64,000 nucleotides of DNA from Alphaproteobacteria bacterium. GTDB taxonomy: Bacteria; Pseudomonadota; Alphaproteobacteria; Micavibrionales; Micavibrionaceae. The stretch's first letter is position 1. Every line of letters begins with the position of its first letter. The notes beneath the pieces are model-generated. The model did no database searches, was not told the origin of the DNA, and was given only the letters and a program-made list of their open reading frames with translations. Shown one piece after another: positions 35,281-43,626 of the stretch. Location: NCBI GenBank assembly GCA_023384135.1, contig JAHDXS010000001.1, positions 1 through 64,000 on the forward strand, in the 5' to 3' direction. Made by a program: the position numbers and the translations under genes.

Positions 35281-36600
35281 TCAGAGGAGTTCCGCCGCCT
35301 TAACGCGTTCGCGCAGGACATCGAGCGTCGGCACGTCATCGACCGTGGGTGCGTTGACGATCTGGTCGAGTACGAACGCCCACACCTGAGCGGCGCGCTT
35401 CTTCTCGAAGTCATAGGAATATTGCACATAGACTTCGCCCGTTACGTCCCGTTCGCCATCTGAGTGATTGAGCATCAATCGGGCATAGAGTTTTGGCAGG
35501 CCGACCGCCGTAATCCACGTCGCGCCCGTGCGTCGCAAATCGTGAGGACAGATGTTAATGATGCCCAGATCATCACGGCTGCGCCGGACCGCCTGAGAGA
35601 AGGCGGTCTTGCCGAACGGCTTAAGCGACTTGCTCGGCTTGCGAGGAACCTTGAACGCCCGTGTGGCCCCGAATACATATGGGCTTGATCCCGTGTAGGG
35701 GCGCACCTGCTCGATCAGCGCCAGCGCGTAGCGGTTGAGCGGAACACGGTGCATGTTCCGGTTCTTGGTTTCACCCATTTCCATTTGCCATACGCCCTCA
35801 TCGAGCTTGAGAGAGGTATAGCGCATGTGCCGGAGTTCTGTGCTTCGCTGCATGGTCACGAGCGCGAACTTCAGAGAAGCCACGGTCACAGGTGGCATAC
35901 CAAGTTGATCGAGCTTGTTCCAGAACAACCAGAGTTCCTTGAGAGACAGAACACGGTCCCGCGTTCCGGCCACTCCAAGGGACTCGACTTCGATCACCGG
36001 ATTGGCCGCGATCAGATTGCGCTTCTTGGCCAGATTGAAGAGCTGGCGTGTGTAAGCCAGAGTGTTCTTGATCGCGACCTTTCCGCCGCGCGAGGCGTTC
36101 TTGCGCGTCTTTGCTCGATTGAGGATGCGCGTTTGGATGCGCTCGATGTCGTCGGTCGTAACCTCATCAAGGAATTTGTTCCCAATGGACGGAACGACAT
36201 CGCAGGCGAACACGCGCTCTTCCTCCCGGACGGAGGCTTTGCCTTTCAGTAGCATGAGATCGAGGTAGGTGTCGATGAAGGCCGAGACGGTCAGCCGTCC
36301 GTTTTTCTTCTTCGTTTCGTCCTGGCGTTCGGCGACGGGATCGCGCCCATAAGCGTGGACCTGCTCATAGAGCGCGTCATACTCGCGCCTCGCTTGGCGG
36401 ATCGACCATTCCGGGTATCGGCCAATCGTGATCCATCGGTCCTGTCGCCCCCGTTTGTACTTGAATACGAACGACTTGACGCCGGACGGGGCCACACGTA
36501 CCCCGAAGCCGGGGCAACCGTCGCACCAGTAGGTGTCGCGCTTACTGGAGGGTTTGATGTTCCTGATTACGGTGTCGAGAAATCGAATTGTTGTTGGCAT
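35281..36600 (-). CDS. int: Tyrosine site-specific integrase
   Basis: A 439-residue integrase with the N-terminal DUF4102-type arm-binding domain (WCDGCPGFGVRVAPSGVKSFVFKYK), a core-binding domain and the catalytic domain: Arg in STELRHMR, HDLRR box, NHSD and the nucleophile Tyr in VYVQYSYDF. This family typically inserts genomic islands into tRNA 3' ends. Its start faces a truncated tRNA-Lys 240 bases away, which is the usual arrangement at an island end. It is the best candidate for the enzyme that placed this element here. Confidence 0.93.
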   Translation of the reverse strand: MPTTIRFLDTVIRNIKPSSKRDTYWCDGCPGFGVRVAPSGVKSFVFKYKRGRQDRWITIGRYPEWSIRQARREYDALYEQVHAYGRDPVAERQDETKKKNGRLTVSAFIDTYLDLMLLKGKASVREEERVFACDVVPSIGNKFLDEVTTDDIERIQTRILNRAKTRKNASRGGKVAIKNTLAYTRQLFNLAKKRNLIAANPVIEVESLGVAGTRDRVLSLKELWLFWNKLDQLGMPPVTVASLKFALVTMQRSTELRHMRYTSLKLDEGVWQMEMGETKNRNMHRVPLNRYALALIEQVRPYTGSSPYVFGATRAFKVPRKPSKSLKPFGKTAFSQAVRRSRDDLGIINICPHDLRRTGATWITAVGLPKLYARLMLNHSDGERDVTGEVYVQYSYDFEKKRAAQVWAFVLDQIVNAPTVDDVPTLDVLRERVKAAELL

Positions 36601-36840
36601 CCATGCGCTTTCTTCTTTATATGTAAACTGTCTGGGCTACCCACCTGGCTACCCATTATGACCAGACAACATGAGCAGAATGAGCAAACATGAGCAAGAA
36701 AAAAGGTCTGTAGTCATTGCTCACAAAGGGTTTCAGTAGAGCAGTCATCGCAGTTCCGCCAGCGGGCGCAATGAAGTTGCGTCAATCTCTTGAAACCCAA
36801 TTCCAGTCTACGTTTCAGGGGTTAGTAAAGAGTTAAAGCT

Positions 36841-36890
36841 ACTGACTTTTAATCAGTAGGTCCCGGGTTCGAATCCCGGCGCGATCACCA
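36841..36890 (+). other. Attachment-site remnant: 3' part of tRNA-Lys(UUU)
   Basis: The 50 bases contain the anticodon stem-loop (ACTGA CTTTTAA TCAGT, anticodon TTT), the variable loop, the T arm (CCGGG TTCGAAT CCCGG), the acceptor 3' strand CGCGATC, discriminator A and CCA. The matching acceptor 5' strand (GATCGCG) and a D arm are absent upstream. It is therefore a tRNA fragment left at the right junction of an integrated element. The intact tRNA-Lys should be at the other end, to the left of this window, if the direct-repeat model holds. Confidence 0.85.
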
Positions 36891-37006
36891 GTTTCAGAAA
36901 ATCATTTCAATACTTTATAGGGAACTGCCGCCGAAGGCGATTTTGTAGAGATTAGGTCCATCTAGGCGAGCAGCTGCTTAAACAATTTGCAAATAGAGGT
37001 TTGCTT

Positions 37007-37603
37007 ATGGAATACGGAGCATTTGCGCGACTGTTCGTCATACTGGTGGCAACGTGGCCATTGCAAGCACAGGCAGAGTGTTCTCTCTCAGAATTGAACA
37101 ACATGAGAAGCTCAAGCGTTGTTGGGATCGCGGACAAATATCGCGGCGCAGACCAGTTCCTATTGGTGGCTAAAGTAGGGCCTGCGGCCCCTTTGAAAGA
37201 AGGACTAGTTCCAGAGGTGCTTCGGCAAGAGAATATCGTTCAGACTGCAAAGAAGTTTCTCGAAGAAAGGATGTTGCCCTGCATTAAGAATCAACAGATC
37301 GATGTGATAGGGGAGGAACATGACGAGAGACTTACCCAGAAGAATTCGTTGGTTGCCTACGTCGAAGTCACGTACGGGTACGGTGAGTCTCATCCCGATG
37401 TGATCAAAGGTATATCACTTCCGGACTATGTGCTCGTGCGGTCAGGTTATTTTCGAAGCCCGCCATATAGCGCGCTCCAAGTATTCAACGGTCACTCGCA
37501 GATACTGTTCGTGCATCGAGGTTCGGATGAGTTGCAAAAGAAGCTCGAGGAGGTCATTCGTATTGGACTCAGTCCCGAATGGAAATATAAAGAGTGGGAG
37601 TAA
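37007..37603 (+). CDS. Secreted hypothetical protein, 198 aa
   Basis: ATG 37007 follows GAGGT and begins a signal peptide (MEYGAFARLFVILVATWPLQAQA). The mature protein has two Cys residues (ECSLSEL, LPCIKNQ) and no known domain. It is the first gene outside the tRNA scar, on the chromosomal side, though a second, older insertion cannot be excluded. A CTCGAG site lies at 37544-37549. Function unknown. Confidence 0.6.
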   Translation: MEYGAFARLFVILVATWPLQAQAECSLSELNNMRSSSVVGIADKYRGADQFLLVAKVGPAAPLKEGLVPEVLRQENIVQTAKKFLEERMLPCIKNQQIDVIGEEHDERLTQKNSLVAYVEVTYGYGESHPDVIKGISLPDYVLVRSGYFRSPPYSALQVFNGHSQILFVHRGSDELQKKLEEVIRIGLSPEWKYKEWE

Positions 37604-37618
37604 TCTTCTAATCCTTTT

Positions 37619-37888
37619 TTATAGAGCCCGCTCATTGTTTTTGATTGCCGCCAGCACTTCGGCGCGGTCTTCTTCGCTCAAGGCGGACAGGGCTTGGGCG
37701 CGTTGCCGCGCTGTCATCTGCCCGAAACGCTTGCGGATCAGGCGTCGTGCGCGGCGATACCAGAGAGAGAAGCCAAGGTAAGCAACAAACCATAACCCGA
37801 TCAGAACAAGCGATCCGCGCAGCCCCCACAGGCCGAATACGAGGAGCGCGAGCGCGGCCATCCCGGCGATGGTCAGCGTCGCCTTCAC
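37619..37888 (-). CDS. Small membrane protein, 89 aa
   Basis: The GTG at 37888 begins a protein with two membrane segments (LTIAGMAALALLVFGLWGL and SLVLIGLWFVAYLGFSLWY) and a basic, then charged cytoplasmic tail (RRARRLIRKRFG ... EEDRAEVLAAIKNN). The start overlaps the stop of a 38-codon gene upstream. Function unknown. Confidence 0.6.
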   Translation of the reverse strand: MKATLTIAGMAALALLVFGLWGLRGSLVLIGLWFVAYLGFSLWYRRARRLIRKRFGQMTARQRAQALSALSEEDRAEVLAAIKNNERAL

Positions 37889-38001
37889 AGCGCCAGTCCC
37901 AAAAACGGCACAAACGCGCTATCACAGGCGAAGGATTGCGCCGTAAGATAGCCCGACACTTCGTCTGCCAAAGCGAGTTTTTCATTAAAGATCATGGCCA
38001 T
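37885..38001 (-). CDS. Very small coupled gene, 38 aa
   Basis: Between two leftward genes an open frame of 38 codons (MAMIFNEKLALADEVSGYLT...) starts 11 bases after the TAA of the 250-aa secreted protein gene and ends in a TGA that overlaps the next start (GTGA at 37888-37885). GCGGGG precedes the ATG. The tight packing suggests a translated peptide linking the two genes. Confidence 0.45.
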   Translation of the reverse strand: MAMIFNEKLALADEVSGYLTAQSFACDSAFVPFLGLAL

Positions 38002-38012
38002 GGCGACCCCGC

Positions 38013-38765
38013 TTACAAATCGTCTGCCGGAGCGCCCAGAGCGCTGCCGAGTGTGTTGCAGGGGTATATCTCATTCGCCAGAAAGTTGATCCAGAAGGAT
38101 TTCTCCTTCTGCGCGGAAAGATCGGCATTCCAGGACAAAAACGCGGCGCGCGCCTGATCGCCAATATTGGCGGAATAGCTGCCGGAGGGAGCCTGTGCCG
38201 CAAGGCGATCTTCCCAGAGTTGCGCGTTGCCACGTGATAGCGCCGTCGCCTTGGCCAGATCGCCGTCCGTAGTGTTGAAGCCAAAATCTTCGGGCGCGTC
38301 CTGCATGGCTTGCGCACTCGTGGTTAAAGCTTGGGCGCACCAGGCCGCCTGTGAAAGCGCCCGCAAGCCGGGCTCCTCAAGAACCGGGGTGGGTTTTTTA
38401 TTCTTTTCGCGAGCGGCCTTCCAGTCGTTTTTGTAGGTATTCGCGATAACATCAGGAAATTTTTCGATGATTGTTTTGATATCGTCCTCGCAACCGAACG
38501 TGTCCGTCGTGTTGATAAGGTGCAGATCGCGAAGGCTGTATCCATATTGCGCTGACCAGGCTCCGGAAAAAAGCAAGGTTCTCGACCATGTTTTTACATG
38601 AGGATTTTGCCCGGGCACGCCGCCTTGAAGATAGGCCGACAGACAGGATGCCGCGCGTTCCGCTATCTTGTAGGGGTTCTTCATGTCGCCAAGGCTGCCC
38701 TGAGCATACGCCGGAGCGCTGAACAGGGTTATAGCGCAGAGAATGAGCAGCGTGCGGCCTCTCAT
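38013..38765 (-). CDS. Secreted hypothetical protein, 250 aa
   Basis: A signal peptide (MRGRTLLILCAITLFSAPAYA) precedes a helical mature protein with several Cys residues (ASCLSAYL, TFGCEDD, WCAQAL, IYPCNTL) that could form disulfides in the periplasm. It follows glnA by only 5 bases on the same strand, so it may be co-transcribed, although no link to nitrogen metabolism is apparent. No domain is recognised. Confidence 0.7.
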   Translation of the reverse strand: MRGRTLLILCAITLFSAPAYAQGSLGDMKNPYKIAERAASCLSAYLQGGVPGQNPHVKTWSRTLLFSGAWSAQYGYSLRDLHLINTTDTFGCEDDIKTIIEKFPDVIANTYKNDWKAAREKNKKPTPVLEEPGLRALSQAAWCAQALTTSAQAMQDAPEDFGFNTTDGDLAKATALSRGNAQLWEDRLAAQAPSGSYSANIGDQARAAFLSWNADLSAQKEKSFWINFLANEIYPCNTLGSALGAPADDL

Positions 38766-38770
38766 CGGTA

Positions 38771-40201
38771 TCAGCTCGAATAATAAAGGCTGTATTCCGT
38801 CGGGTGGGGGCTGCGCTCGATCCGCTCGACTTCTTCCATCTTCAGCGCGATAAACGCATCGATCACATCCTTGGTGAAGACATCGTTCTTAAGCAGGAAC
38901 GCATGGTCGGCCTTGAGCGCCTCAAGAGCGTCACGCAACGAACCGCAAGCGGAGGGAACCTTGGCGGCCTCTTCGGGCGTAAGATGATAAAGGTCCTTGT
39001 CCAGACCCGTGCCGGGATGGATTTTATTTTCGATCCCGTCCAGCCCGGCCATGAGCATCGCGGCAAAAGCGAGATAAGGATTGGCCAGCGGATCGGGGAA
39101 ACGCACCTCCACCCGCTTGCCGCCGGGCGCTGCGGAATAGGGAATGCGGCACGACGCCGAGCGGTTGCCCTTGGAATAGGCCAGAAGAACCGGCGCTTCG
39201 TAACCGGGCACCAGGCGCTTGTAGCTGTTCGTCGTCGGGTTGGTAAAGGCGTTCAGCGCCCGGGCATGCTTGAGGATCCCGCCGATATAGTAAAGCGCGG
39301 TTTCCGAAAGGCCCTCATACTCGCCGCCCGCGAACAGGGGCTTGCCGGACTTCCAGATGGATTGGTGAACATGCATGCCCGAACCGTTGTCGCCAAAGAT
39401 CGGCTTCGGCATGAAAGTGGCAGTCTTGCCATAGCTGTGCGCCACGTTGTGAACAACGTGTTTATACATTTGCACGTTATCGGCGCAAGCAACCAGAGTC
39501 GCAAACCGCATGCCCAACTCGCACTGGGAGGAGGCGACCTCGTGGTGATGCTTCTCGACGCTCACACCCATGCTCTCCAGCACCGTGAGCATCTCCGAAC
39601 GGATGTCCGAAAGGCTGTCCACCGGAGCCTCCGGCACGTATCCGCCTTTCACGGTGGGGCGGTGGCCCATATTGCCCGTGGGATAATCGCGCCCGGAATT
39701 ATAGGGGCCTTCGACGCTGTCTAATTGATAGCCGACATGATGCGGGTCGGCGTGGATGCGGACGCTGTCGAAAATGAAAAACTCGATCTCCGGCCCGAAA
39801 AAGGCGGTGTCGCCCGCGCCGGATTTCCGCAGGTATGCCTCGGCGGCTTTCGCGATGGAGCGCGGGTCACGCCCGTACCCCTTGGTCGTTCCCGGCTCTG
39901 AGACATCGCAGAGAATTTTGATCGTCTTCTGCGCCGAAAACGGGTCGTATGTCACGCGGCTGAGGTCGGGGCGCAGCGTCATGTCGGATTCATGGATCGC
40001 GCGCCACCCGGCGATGGAGGAGCCGTCGAAATAAACCCCGGAATCCAGAATATCCTTGTCCACATAGCTCGCCCGGAAGGTGATATGGTGCCACTTGCCG
40101 CGCAAATCCGTGAAGTTGAAATCCACATATTGTACGTCCTGCTCCTCGATATATTTCAGCAGTTCGGCGGGGGATTTGAAGGACAGCGTGTATTTGTTCA
40201 C
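38771..40201 (-). CDS. glnA: Glutamine synthetase, type I
   Basis: A full-length 476-residue GlnA that makes glutamine from glutamate, ammonia and ATP in the cytoplasm. Family motifs are intact: DGSSIAGW, the metal- and ATP-binding [35 protein letters not shown] and [10 protein letters not shown]. The tyrosine in [10 protein letters not shown] corresponds to the adenylylation site, so GlnE-type control is possible. The start is GTG 40201, with AGGAGAGG upstream. Unlike many alphaproteobacterial loci, no glnB lies beside it. Confidence 0.97.
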   Translation of the reverse strand: MNKYTLSFKSPAELLKYIEEQDVQYVDFNFTDLRGKWHHITFRASYVDKDILDSGVYFDGSSIAGWRAIHESDMTLRPDLSRVTYDPFSAQKTIKILCDVSEPGTTKGYGRDPRSIAKAAEAYLRKSGAGDTAFFGPEIEFFIFDSVRIHADPHHVGYQLDSVEGPYNSGRDYPTGNMGHRPTVKGGYVPEAPVDSLSDIRSEMLTVLESMGVSVEKHHHEVASSQCELGMRFATLVACADNVQMYKHVVHNVAHSYGKTATFMPKPIFGDNGSGMHVHQSIWKSGKPLFAGGEYEGLSETALYYIGGILKHARALNAFTNPTTNSYKRLVPGYEAPVLLAYSKGNRSASCRIPYSAAPGGKRVEVRFPDPLANPYLAFAAMLMAGLDGIENKIHPGTGLDKDLYHLTPEEAAKVPSACGSLRDALEALKADHAFLLKNDVFTKDVIDAFIALKMEEVERIERSPHPTEYSLYYSS

Positions 40202-40322
40202 GGGGAAAACCTCTCCTGTTTTGGGGCGGACACCCCCTGTTTACCATGCAGGGCAGGGGGCGGCAATCTCATTGTTGGAGGGGTAAAAGCTGTAATTATG
40301 ACGGCGGATGAGTATAATATTC

Positions 40323-40350
40323 TTGACGTGCCGGGGGTGCAGGGGATAGA
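40323..40350 (+). promoter_or_regulatory. Possible promoter of tRNA-His
   Basis: TTGACG (40323-40328) and GATAGA (40345-40350) are 16 bases apart, and transcription would begin about 20 bases before the tRNA. The -10 is weak. A TATAAT at 40313-40318 nearby lacks a good -35. Confidence 0.35.
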
Positions 40351-40376
40351 CATTTCCAACCCGCCCGGCGGGTTAT

Positions 40377-40453
40377 GGCGGCTGTAGCTCAGTTGGTAGA
40401 GCCCTCGGTTGTGGTCCGAGTTGTCGCGGGTTCGAGCCCCGTCAGTCGCCCCA
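40377..40453 (+). tRNA. tRNA-His(GUG)
   Basis: A complete cloverleaf: acceptor GCGGCTG pairing with CAGTCGC, D arm TAGCTCAGTTGGTAGAGC, anticodon loop TTGTGGT (anticodon GTG), T arm GCGGG TTCGAGC CCCGT, and an encoded CCA. The extra G at 40377 (position -1) opposite the discriminator C is the hallmark of tRNA-His. Confidence 0.95.
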
Positions 40454-40478
40454 TTTTCTTCCCCTTATTACATAAACC

Positions 40479-40997
40479 TTACTTTTCTCTTGGTATTCCC
40501 CTTAGTGAAAAGACAAATTTTTGCAAGCCGCGAGCGCCAAAGATAAAGAACATGGCCATCACTAGATTGATCAAGATTCTCAGATTTGCTCCAACTACCG
40601 CCAACCCTGGCCGTCTTGAAGGGGTATCCGTGGTCCACATATACACCAGCTCTGAGGCTAAATCCGCCAGATCCGGTATGCTTTGACCAATCAAATAGCA
40701 GCCGAAACCTGCAAAAATCCCAACCATGAAAGCATCTGGCTGGATACTGGGAACACTATCATTTGTTGAGGAGGGGCCCGCAAGAAGGCCGCCAATAGTT
40801 CTTGAAAAAAACCAGAAAAAAGCCGACAAAAGAGCCCAAAACGAAAAATGGGCCAGAAGAACGGTAATTATCTTTATCCCCTGCTCATCAAGAGCAAAAA
40901 GCTGCGGCCATATCAAAACAAACATATTCGCGCTCGTAACAAGAAAAAATAGGGCGAAAACTCTTGAAATCAAGGCCCCAAGCTCTAATTTGGTCAT
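40479..40997 (-). CDS. Membrane protein of unknown function, 172 aa
   Basis: ATG 40997 follows GGAGAAG. About four hydrophobic segments are visible (LISRVFALFFLVTSANMFVLIW, IITVLLAHFSFWALLSAFFWFF, AFMVGIFAGFGCYLIG, LRILINLVMAMFFIFGA), with a hydrophilic loop rich in Ser/Asn between the second and third. More AT-rich than its neighbours. No family is recognised. Confidence 0.65.
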   Translation of the reverse strand: MTKLELGALISRVFALFFLVTSANMFVLIWPQLFALDEQGIKIITVLLAHFSFWALLSAFFWFFSRTIGGLLAGPSSTNDSVPSIQPDAFMVGIFAGFGCYLIGQSIPDLADLASELVYMWTTDTPSRRPGLAVVGANLRILINLVMAMFFIFGARGLQKFVFSLRGIPREK

Positions 40998-41048
40998 GAT
41001 CTTCTCCCTGTACAAACCAAGAATATAGAACAATTTTCGCTCAAAAAA

Positions 41049-41076
41049 TTGACATTTCCCCAAAAATCGCTATAAA
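41049..41076 (+). promoter_or_regulatory. Sigma-70 promoter of rpsD
   Basis: TTGACA (41049-41054) and TATAAA (41071-41076) with a 16-base spacer, near consensus. The leader of about 120 bases contains a GGGGG...CCCCC hairpin around 41097-41116, which could take part in S4 autoregulation; that part is a guess. Confidence 0.8.
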
Positions 41077-41206
41077 TCCCCGCATTCCCGGGAAAGTGGG
41101 GGTTTTAGGACCCCCCGTTGAACGGAAGGCTCCCTGAAAAATTCAAGGATGCGCTTTGGCTCAAACCGTATGGTCTGCCGGGACAACATAAAAGAAAGTG
41201 AAAACG

Positions 41207-41824
41207 ATGAGTGGAAAAAGAGAAAGTTCCAAGCACAAGATCGACCGCCGTTTGGCCGTCAACCTCTGGGGCCGCCCCAAATCCCCCTTTAACAAGCGTC
41301 AGACCGGACCCGGCATGCACGGCGCGCGCCGCAGCAAGCCTACGGGCTACGGCATCCAGCTGAAGGCCAAGCAGCTCCTCAAGGGCTACTACGGCAATAT
41401 CGGCGAGCGTCAGTTCCGCCGTTACTTCAAGGAAGCCTCCCGCATGAAGGGCGACACCTCGCAGAACCTTATTGGTCTGCTGGAGAGCCGTCTGGACGCG
41501 GTGATTTACCGCGCATGCTTCGTTCCGACCGTGTTCGCCGCGCGTCAGGTCGTGAACCACCGCCACGTCACCGTGAACGGCAAGGTTATCAACATCCCGT
41601 CCTACCTCGTGAAGGAAGGCGACGTGATCGAGATCCGCGAAAAGTCCAAGAAGATGCCCCTGATCATCACCGCCACGGAATCCCCTGAGCGCGATGTTCC
41701 CGACTATATCGACAGCGACAAGAAAGCCATGAAGGCGACCTTCCTGCGCGTTCCCAAGCTTGAAGACGTTCCGTACCCGGTCCTGATCGAGCCGAACCTG
41801 GTGGTCGAGTTTTACTCCCGCTAA
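41207..41824 (+). CDS. rpsD: 30S ribosomal protein S4
   Basis: A 205-residue S4. It begins [15 protein letters not shown] and contains [22 protein letters not shown], the [12 protein letters not shown] stretch, and an S4 RNA-binding domain ([33 protein letters not shown], about 95-155). S4 nucleates assembly of the small subunit by binding 16S rRNA. ATG 41207 is preferred over GTG 41198 by homology. It stands alone between a strong promoter and a clean terminator, as usual for rpsD in Alphaproteobacteria. Confidence 0.97.
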   Translation: MSGKRESSKHKIDRRLAVNLWGRPKSPFNKRQTGPGMHGARRSKPTGYGIQLKAKQLLKGYYGNIGERQFRRYFKEASRMKGDTSQNLIGLLESRLDAVIYRACFVPTVFAARQVVNHRHVTVNGKVINIPSYLVKEGDVIEIREKSKKMPLIITATESPERDVPDYIDSDKKAMKATFLRVPKLEDVPYPVLIEPNLVVEFYSR

Positions 41825-41852
41825 TCACGGGGAAAGAAACGGAATTTGCAAG

Positions 41853-41879
41853 AAAGCCGCCTCCGGGCGGCTTTTTTTA
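41853..41879 (+). terminator. Rho-independent terminator of rpsD
   Basis: AAAGCCGCC, loop TCC, GGGCGGCTTT followed by a T run. It lies 30 bases after the rpsD stop. The end of the convergent trmJ gene reaches its T tract. Confidence 0.93.
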
Positions 41880-42617
41880 TGGGGGAGATCGGCCGCTCCC
41901 CCGGTCAAGAAGGGCGGAAAGAATCCCCTGAAGGGTCCGCAATTCCTGTTCGGTGATGTCGGCCCGCACGAAAATATTGCGGATGTTCCGCTTCATGATC
42001 GGCACGACCTCCGGCGCACGAAAAAACGCCGTGCCCTCCAGCGCAGCCAGGAGCCGCTCCAGATACCCTTCGAGATCGCCCTGCAGCGCGGGCGGGCTGT
42101 CCTTGCGGTGCAGTTCCGCGCCCGTCTGAACGGGAGCCGCTTGCGCACGCATCCATTCATAGGCCATGACCAGCACAGCCGTGGCGATATTAAGGGAAGA
42201 AAAGTCGGGATTGGTTGTGATATTGATGATGCCCTGACACAGCGCGACGTCGTCGTTGACCAGGCCCATCCGCTCCGCCCCGAAGACGAACCCCGCACTC
42301 TGGCCCTGCTGTTCGCGCTCCTGCACGGCCTGCACGGCCAGCGGCGGGGTATAAACAGGCTTGACCATATCCCGCAGCCGCGCCGTGGTCGCCAGAACGA
42401 AATGCAGGTCGGCCACGGCCTCTTGCAGGGTGCCGAACACCCGGACAGGCGGCATGGCTTCCAGCGCTCCGGCGGACATGGCGTCGGCTTTCTCGTTCGG
42501 CCAGCCATCGCGCGGATTGACGATGCGCAGCTCCGCCAGCCCGAAATTGAGCATCGCCCGGGCCGCCGCCCCGATATTTTCACCCATCTGCGGGTTGACC
42601 AGAATCACGCAAACCAT
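41877..42617 (-). CDS. trmJ: tRNA (cytidine/uridine-2'-O-)-methyltransferase TrmJ
   Basis: A 246-residue SPOUT methyltransferase. The N-terminal VILVNPQMGENIGAAARAMLNFGL, the RIVNPRDGWPNEKADAMSAGA segment, and the C-terminal knot residues (FVFGAERMGLVNDD, INITTNPDFSSLNIATAV) match TrmJ, which methylates the 2'-OH of residue 32 in tRNA. ATG 42617 fits better than the GTG four codons upstream. The C-terminal 80 residues form the usual helical extension. It converges on rpsD. Confidence 0.88.
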   Translation of the reverse strand: MVCVILVNPQMGENIGAAARAMLNFGLAELRIVNPRDGWPNEKADAMSAGALEAMPPVRVFGTLQEAVADLHFVLATTARLRDMVKPVYTPPLAVQAVQEREQQGQSAGFVFGAERMGLVNDDVALCQGIINITTNPDFSSLNIATAVLVMAYEWMRAQAAPVQTGAELHRKDSPPALQGDLEGYLERLLAALEGTAFFRAPEVVPIMKRNIRNIFVRADITEQELRTLQGILSALLDRGSGRSPP

Positions 42618-42699
42618 TGGATTTCTCACGTTTTACAGTAAAACAGCCTTGTGAGCATTCGCGGTATCCTATTGATTTTTTTCATAATTTCAACAAAGC

Positions 42700-42769
42700 T
42701 TTACTGTATTTGGGATTCCGTGTATAAAACAGGGACGAAATTTACATGTGCGTGTAATTCTTTTATGAA
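42700..42769 (+). promoter_or_regulatory. Two tandem promoters before the 78-aa gene
   Basis: TTTACT (42700-42705) with TATAAA (42723-42728), spacer 17, and TTTACA (42741-42746) with TATGAA (42764-42769), spacer 17. Both point to the small gene at 42791. Confidence 0.6.
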
Positions 42770-42790
42770 TTTCTTGGGGGGATAATAAAA

Positions 42791-43027
42791 ATGTTAATGC
42801 GAAGCGGCCTGCGTGAAATCGTCGAAAATACCGAAAAACCCTTCAGCATCATCGAAGAGTTTGCGGCCCTCAGCCCCAAGCGTAAGGTCCTGTTGTGCGA
42901 TCACCTGTTCGTGGAAGGCCGTCAGGCGTTCTACAATACGGTTGAGCTGCTGTGGCCGGAAGCAAATGCGGCGGACGCCAAGAAACTGGAAAAGTTTCTC
43001 TTCACCCTTAAAAACCGTTCCCACTAA
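42791..43027 (+). CDS. Small hypothetical protein, 78 aa
   Basis: A compact acidic/amphipathic protein (MLMRSGLREIVENTEKPFSIIEEFAALSPKRKVLLCDHLF...) without membrane segment. GGGGGGATAATAAAA before ATG 42791 gives a ribosome site, and two consensus-like promoters lie upstream, so it is likely well expressed. No family is recognised. Confidence 0.65.
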   Translation: MLMRSGLREIVENTEKPFSIIEEFAALSPKRKVLLCDHLFVEGRQAFYNTVELLWPEANAADAKKLEKFLFTLKNRSH

Positions 43028-43035
43028 TCCCGGGA

Positions 43036-43626
43036 CTATTGCTTGCTATAGGCCTTTAAGGTTTTGCGCCCTTGGTCGCAAAGCTCTTTCGCATCTGTGT
43101 CGATCATTTGGCCGCGCAGCGCCTGTAAAGAGACATGCCGCCCAAAATGCATGATAACCGCTATATGCCGGGTCAGCACGGCCGCATCGATGAAGCTGGT
43201 TTTATCCTTGAAGGCGGCCGCGGCCTTTTCCTTGAGGGTTTGCGTTTCACGTTTCTTTTCGAGCTTGAAGGCTGAAAAAATGCTCGCATCCTCTTCCTTT
43301 TGGGCTTTGTCCTTGTAATCGCAGCTTTTGAGTTGCCATGACAGGCGTGCAACCTCCATCTCCGGCGCAAGCGTGAGGAGATAATTATTCTCCAGGTCTT
43401 CGAGAATTTTCTTTTGTTCGGGCTGAAGCGTATCCCGAACACGTTTATAGGCATCTTCGGAAAGGATCATTTCCTCGGTCAGAATCTCCGGAGGTTGCGC
43501 GGCTTCGACGCCGCTGGCATCCGGCAAACCGTCCTGAGCATGCACCGCGTGGAGAGTATTAAGTGAAAGACAAAAACCAGCAGCGAAAACAAAGACCAGC
43601 TTAATAATACCCCATGGATTATTCAT
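43036..43626 (-). CDS. Secreted helical protein, tandem paralogue 1, 196 aa
   Basis: A signal peptide (IIKLVFVFAAGFCLSLNTLHAVHA) precedes a helical mature protein. The central part, DTLQPEQKKILEDLENNYLL followed by EVARLSWQLKSC, lines up with KKLNREQKKLIEEMEVNFVS followed by LQILKLASNLEAC in the adjacent upstream gene, so the two arose by duplication. A pair of Cys residues (KSCDYK, KELCDQ) may bridge. It overlaps its paralogue by 8 bases. Function unknown; probably periplasmic. Confidence 0.7.
   Translation of the reverse strand: MNNPWGIIKLVFVFAAGFCLSLNTLHAVHAQDGLPDASGVEAAQPPEILTEEMILSEDAYKRVRDTLQPEQKKILEDLENNYLLTLAPEMEVARLSWQLKSCDYKDKAQKEEDASIFSAFKLEKKRETQTLKEKAAAAFKDKTSFIDAAVLTRHIAVIMHFGRHVSLQALRGQMIDTDAKELCDQGRKTLKAYSKQ

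Noticed and set aside
36841-36890. Functional tRNA-Lys gene
   Set aside because: The acceptor 5' strand and D arm are absent upstream, so a cloverleaf cannot form.
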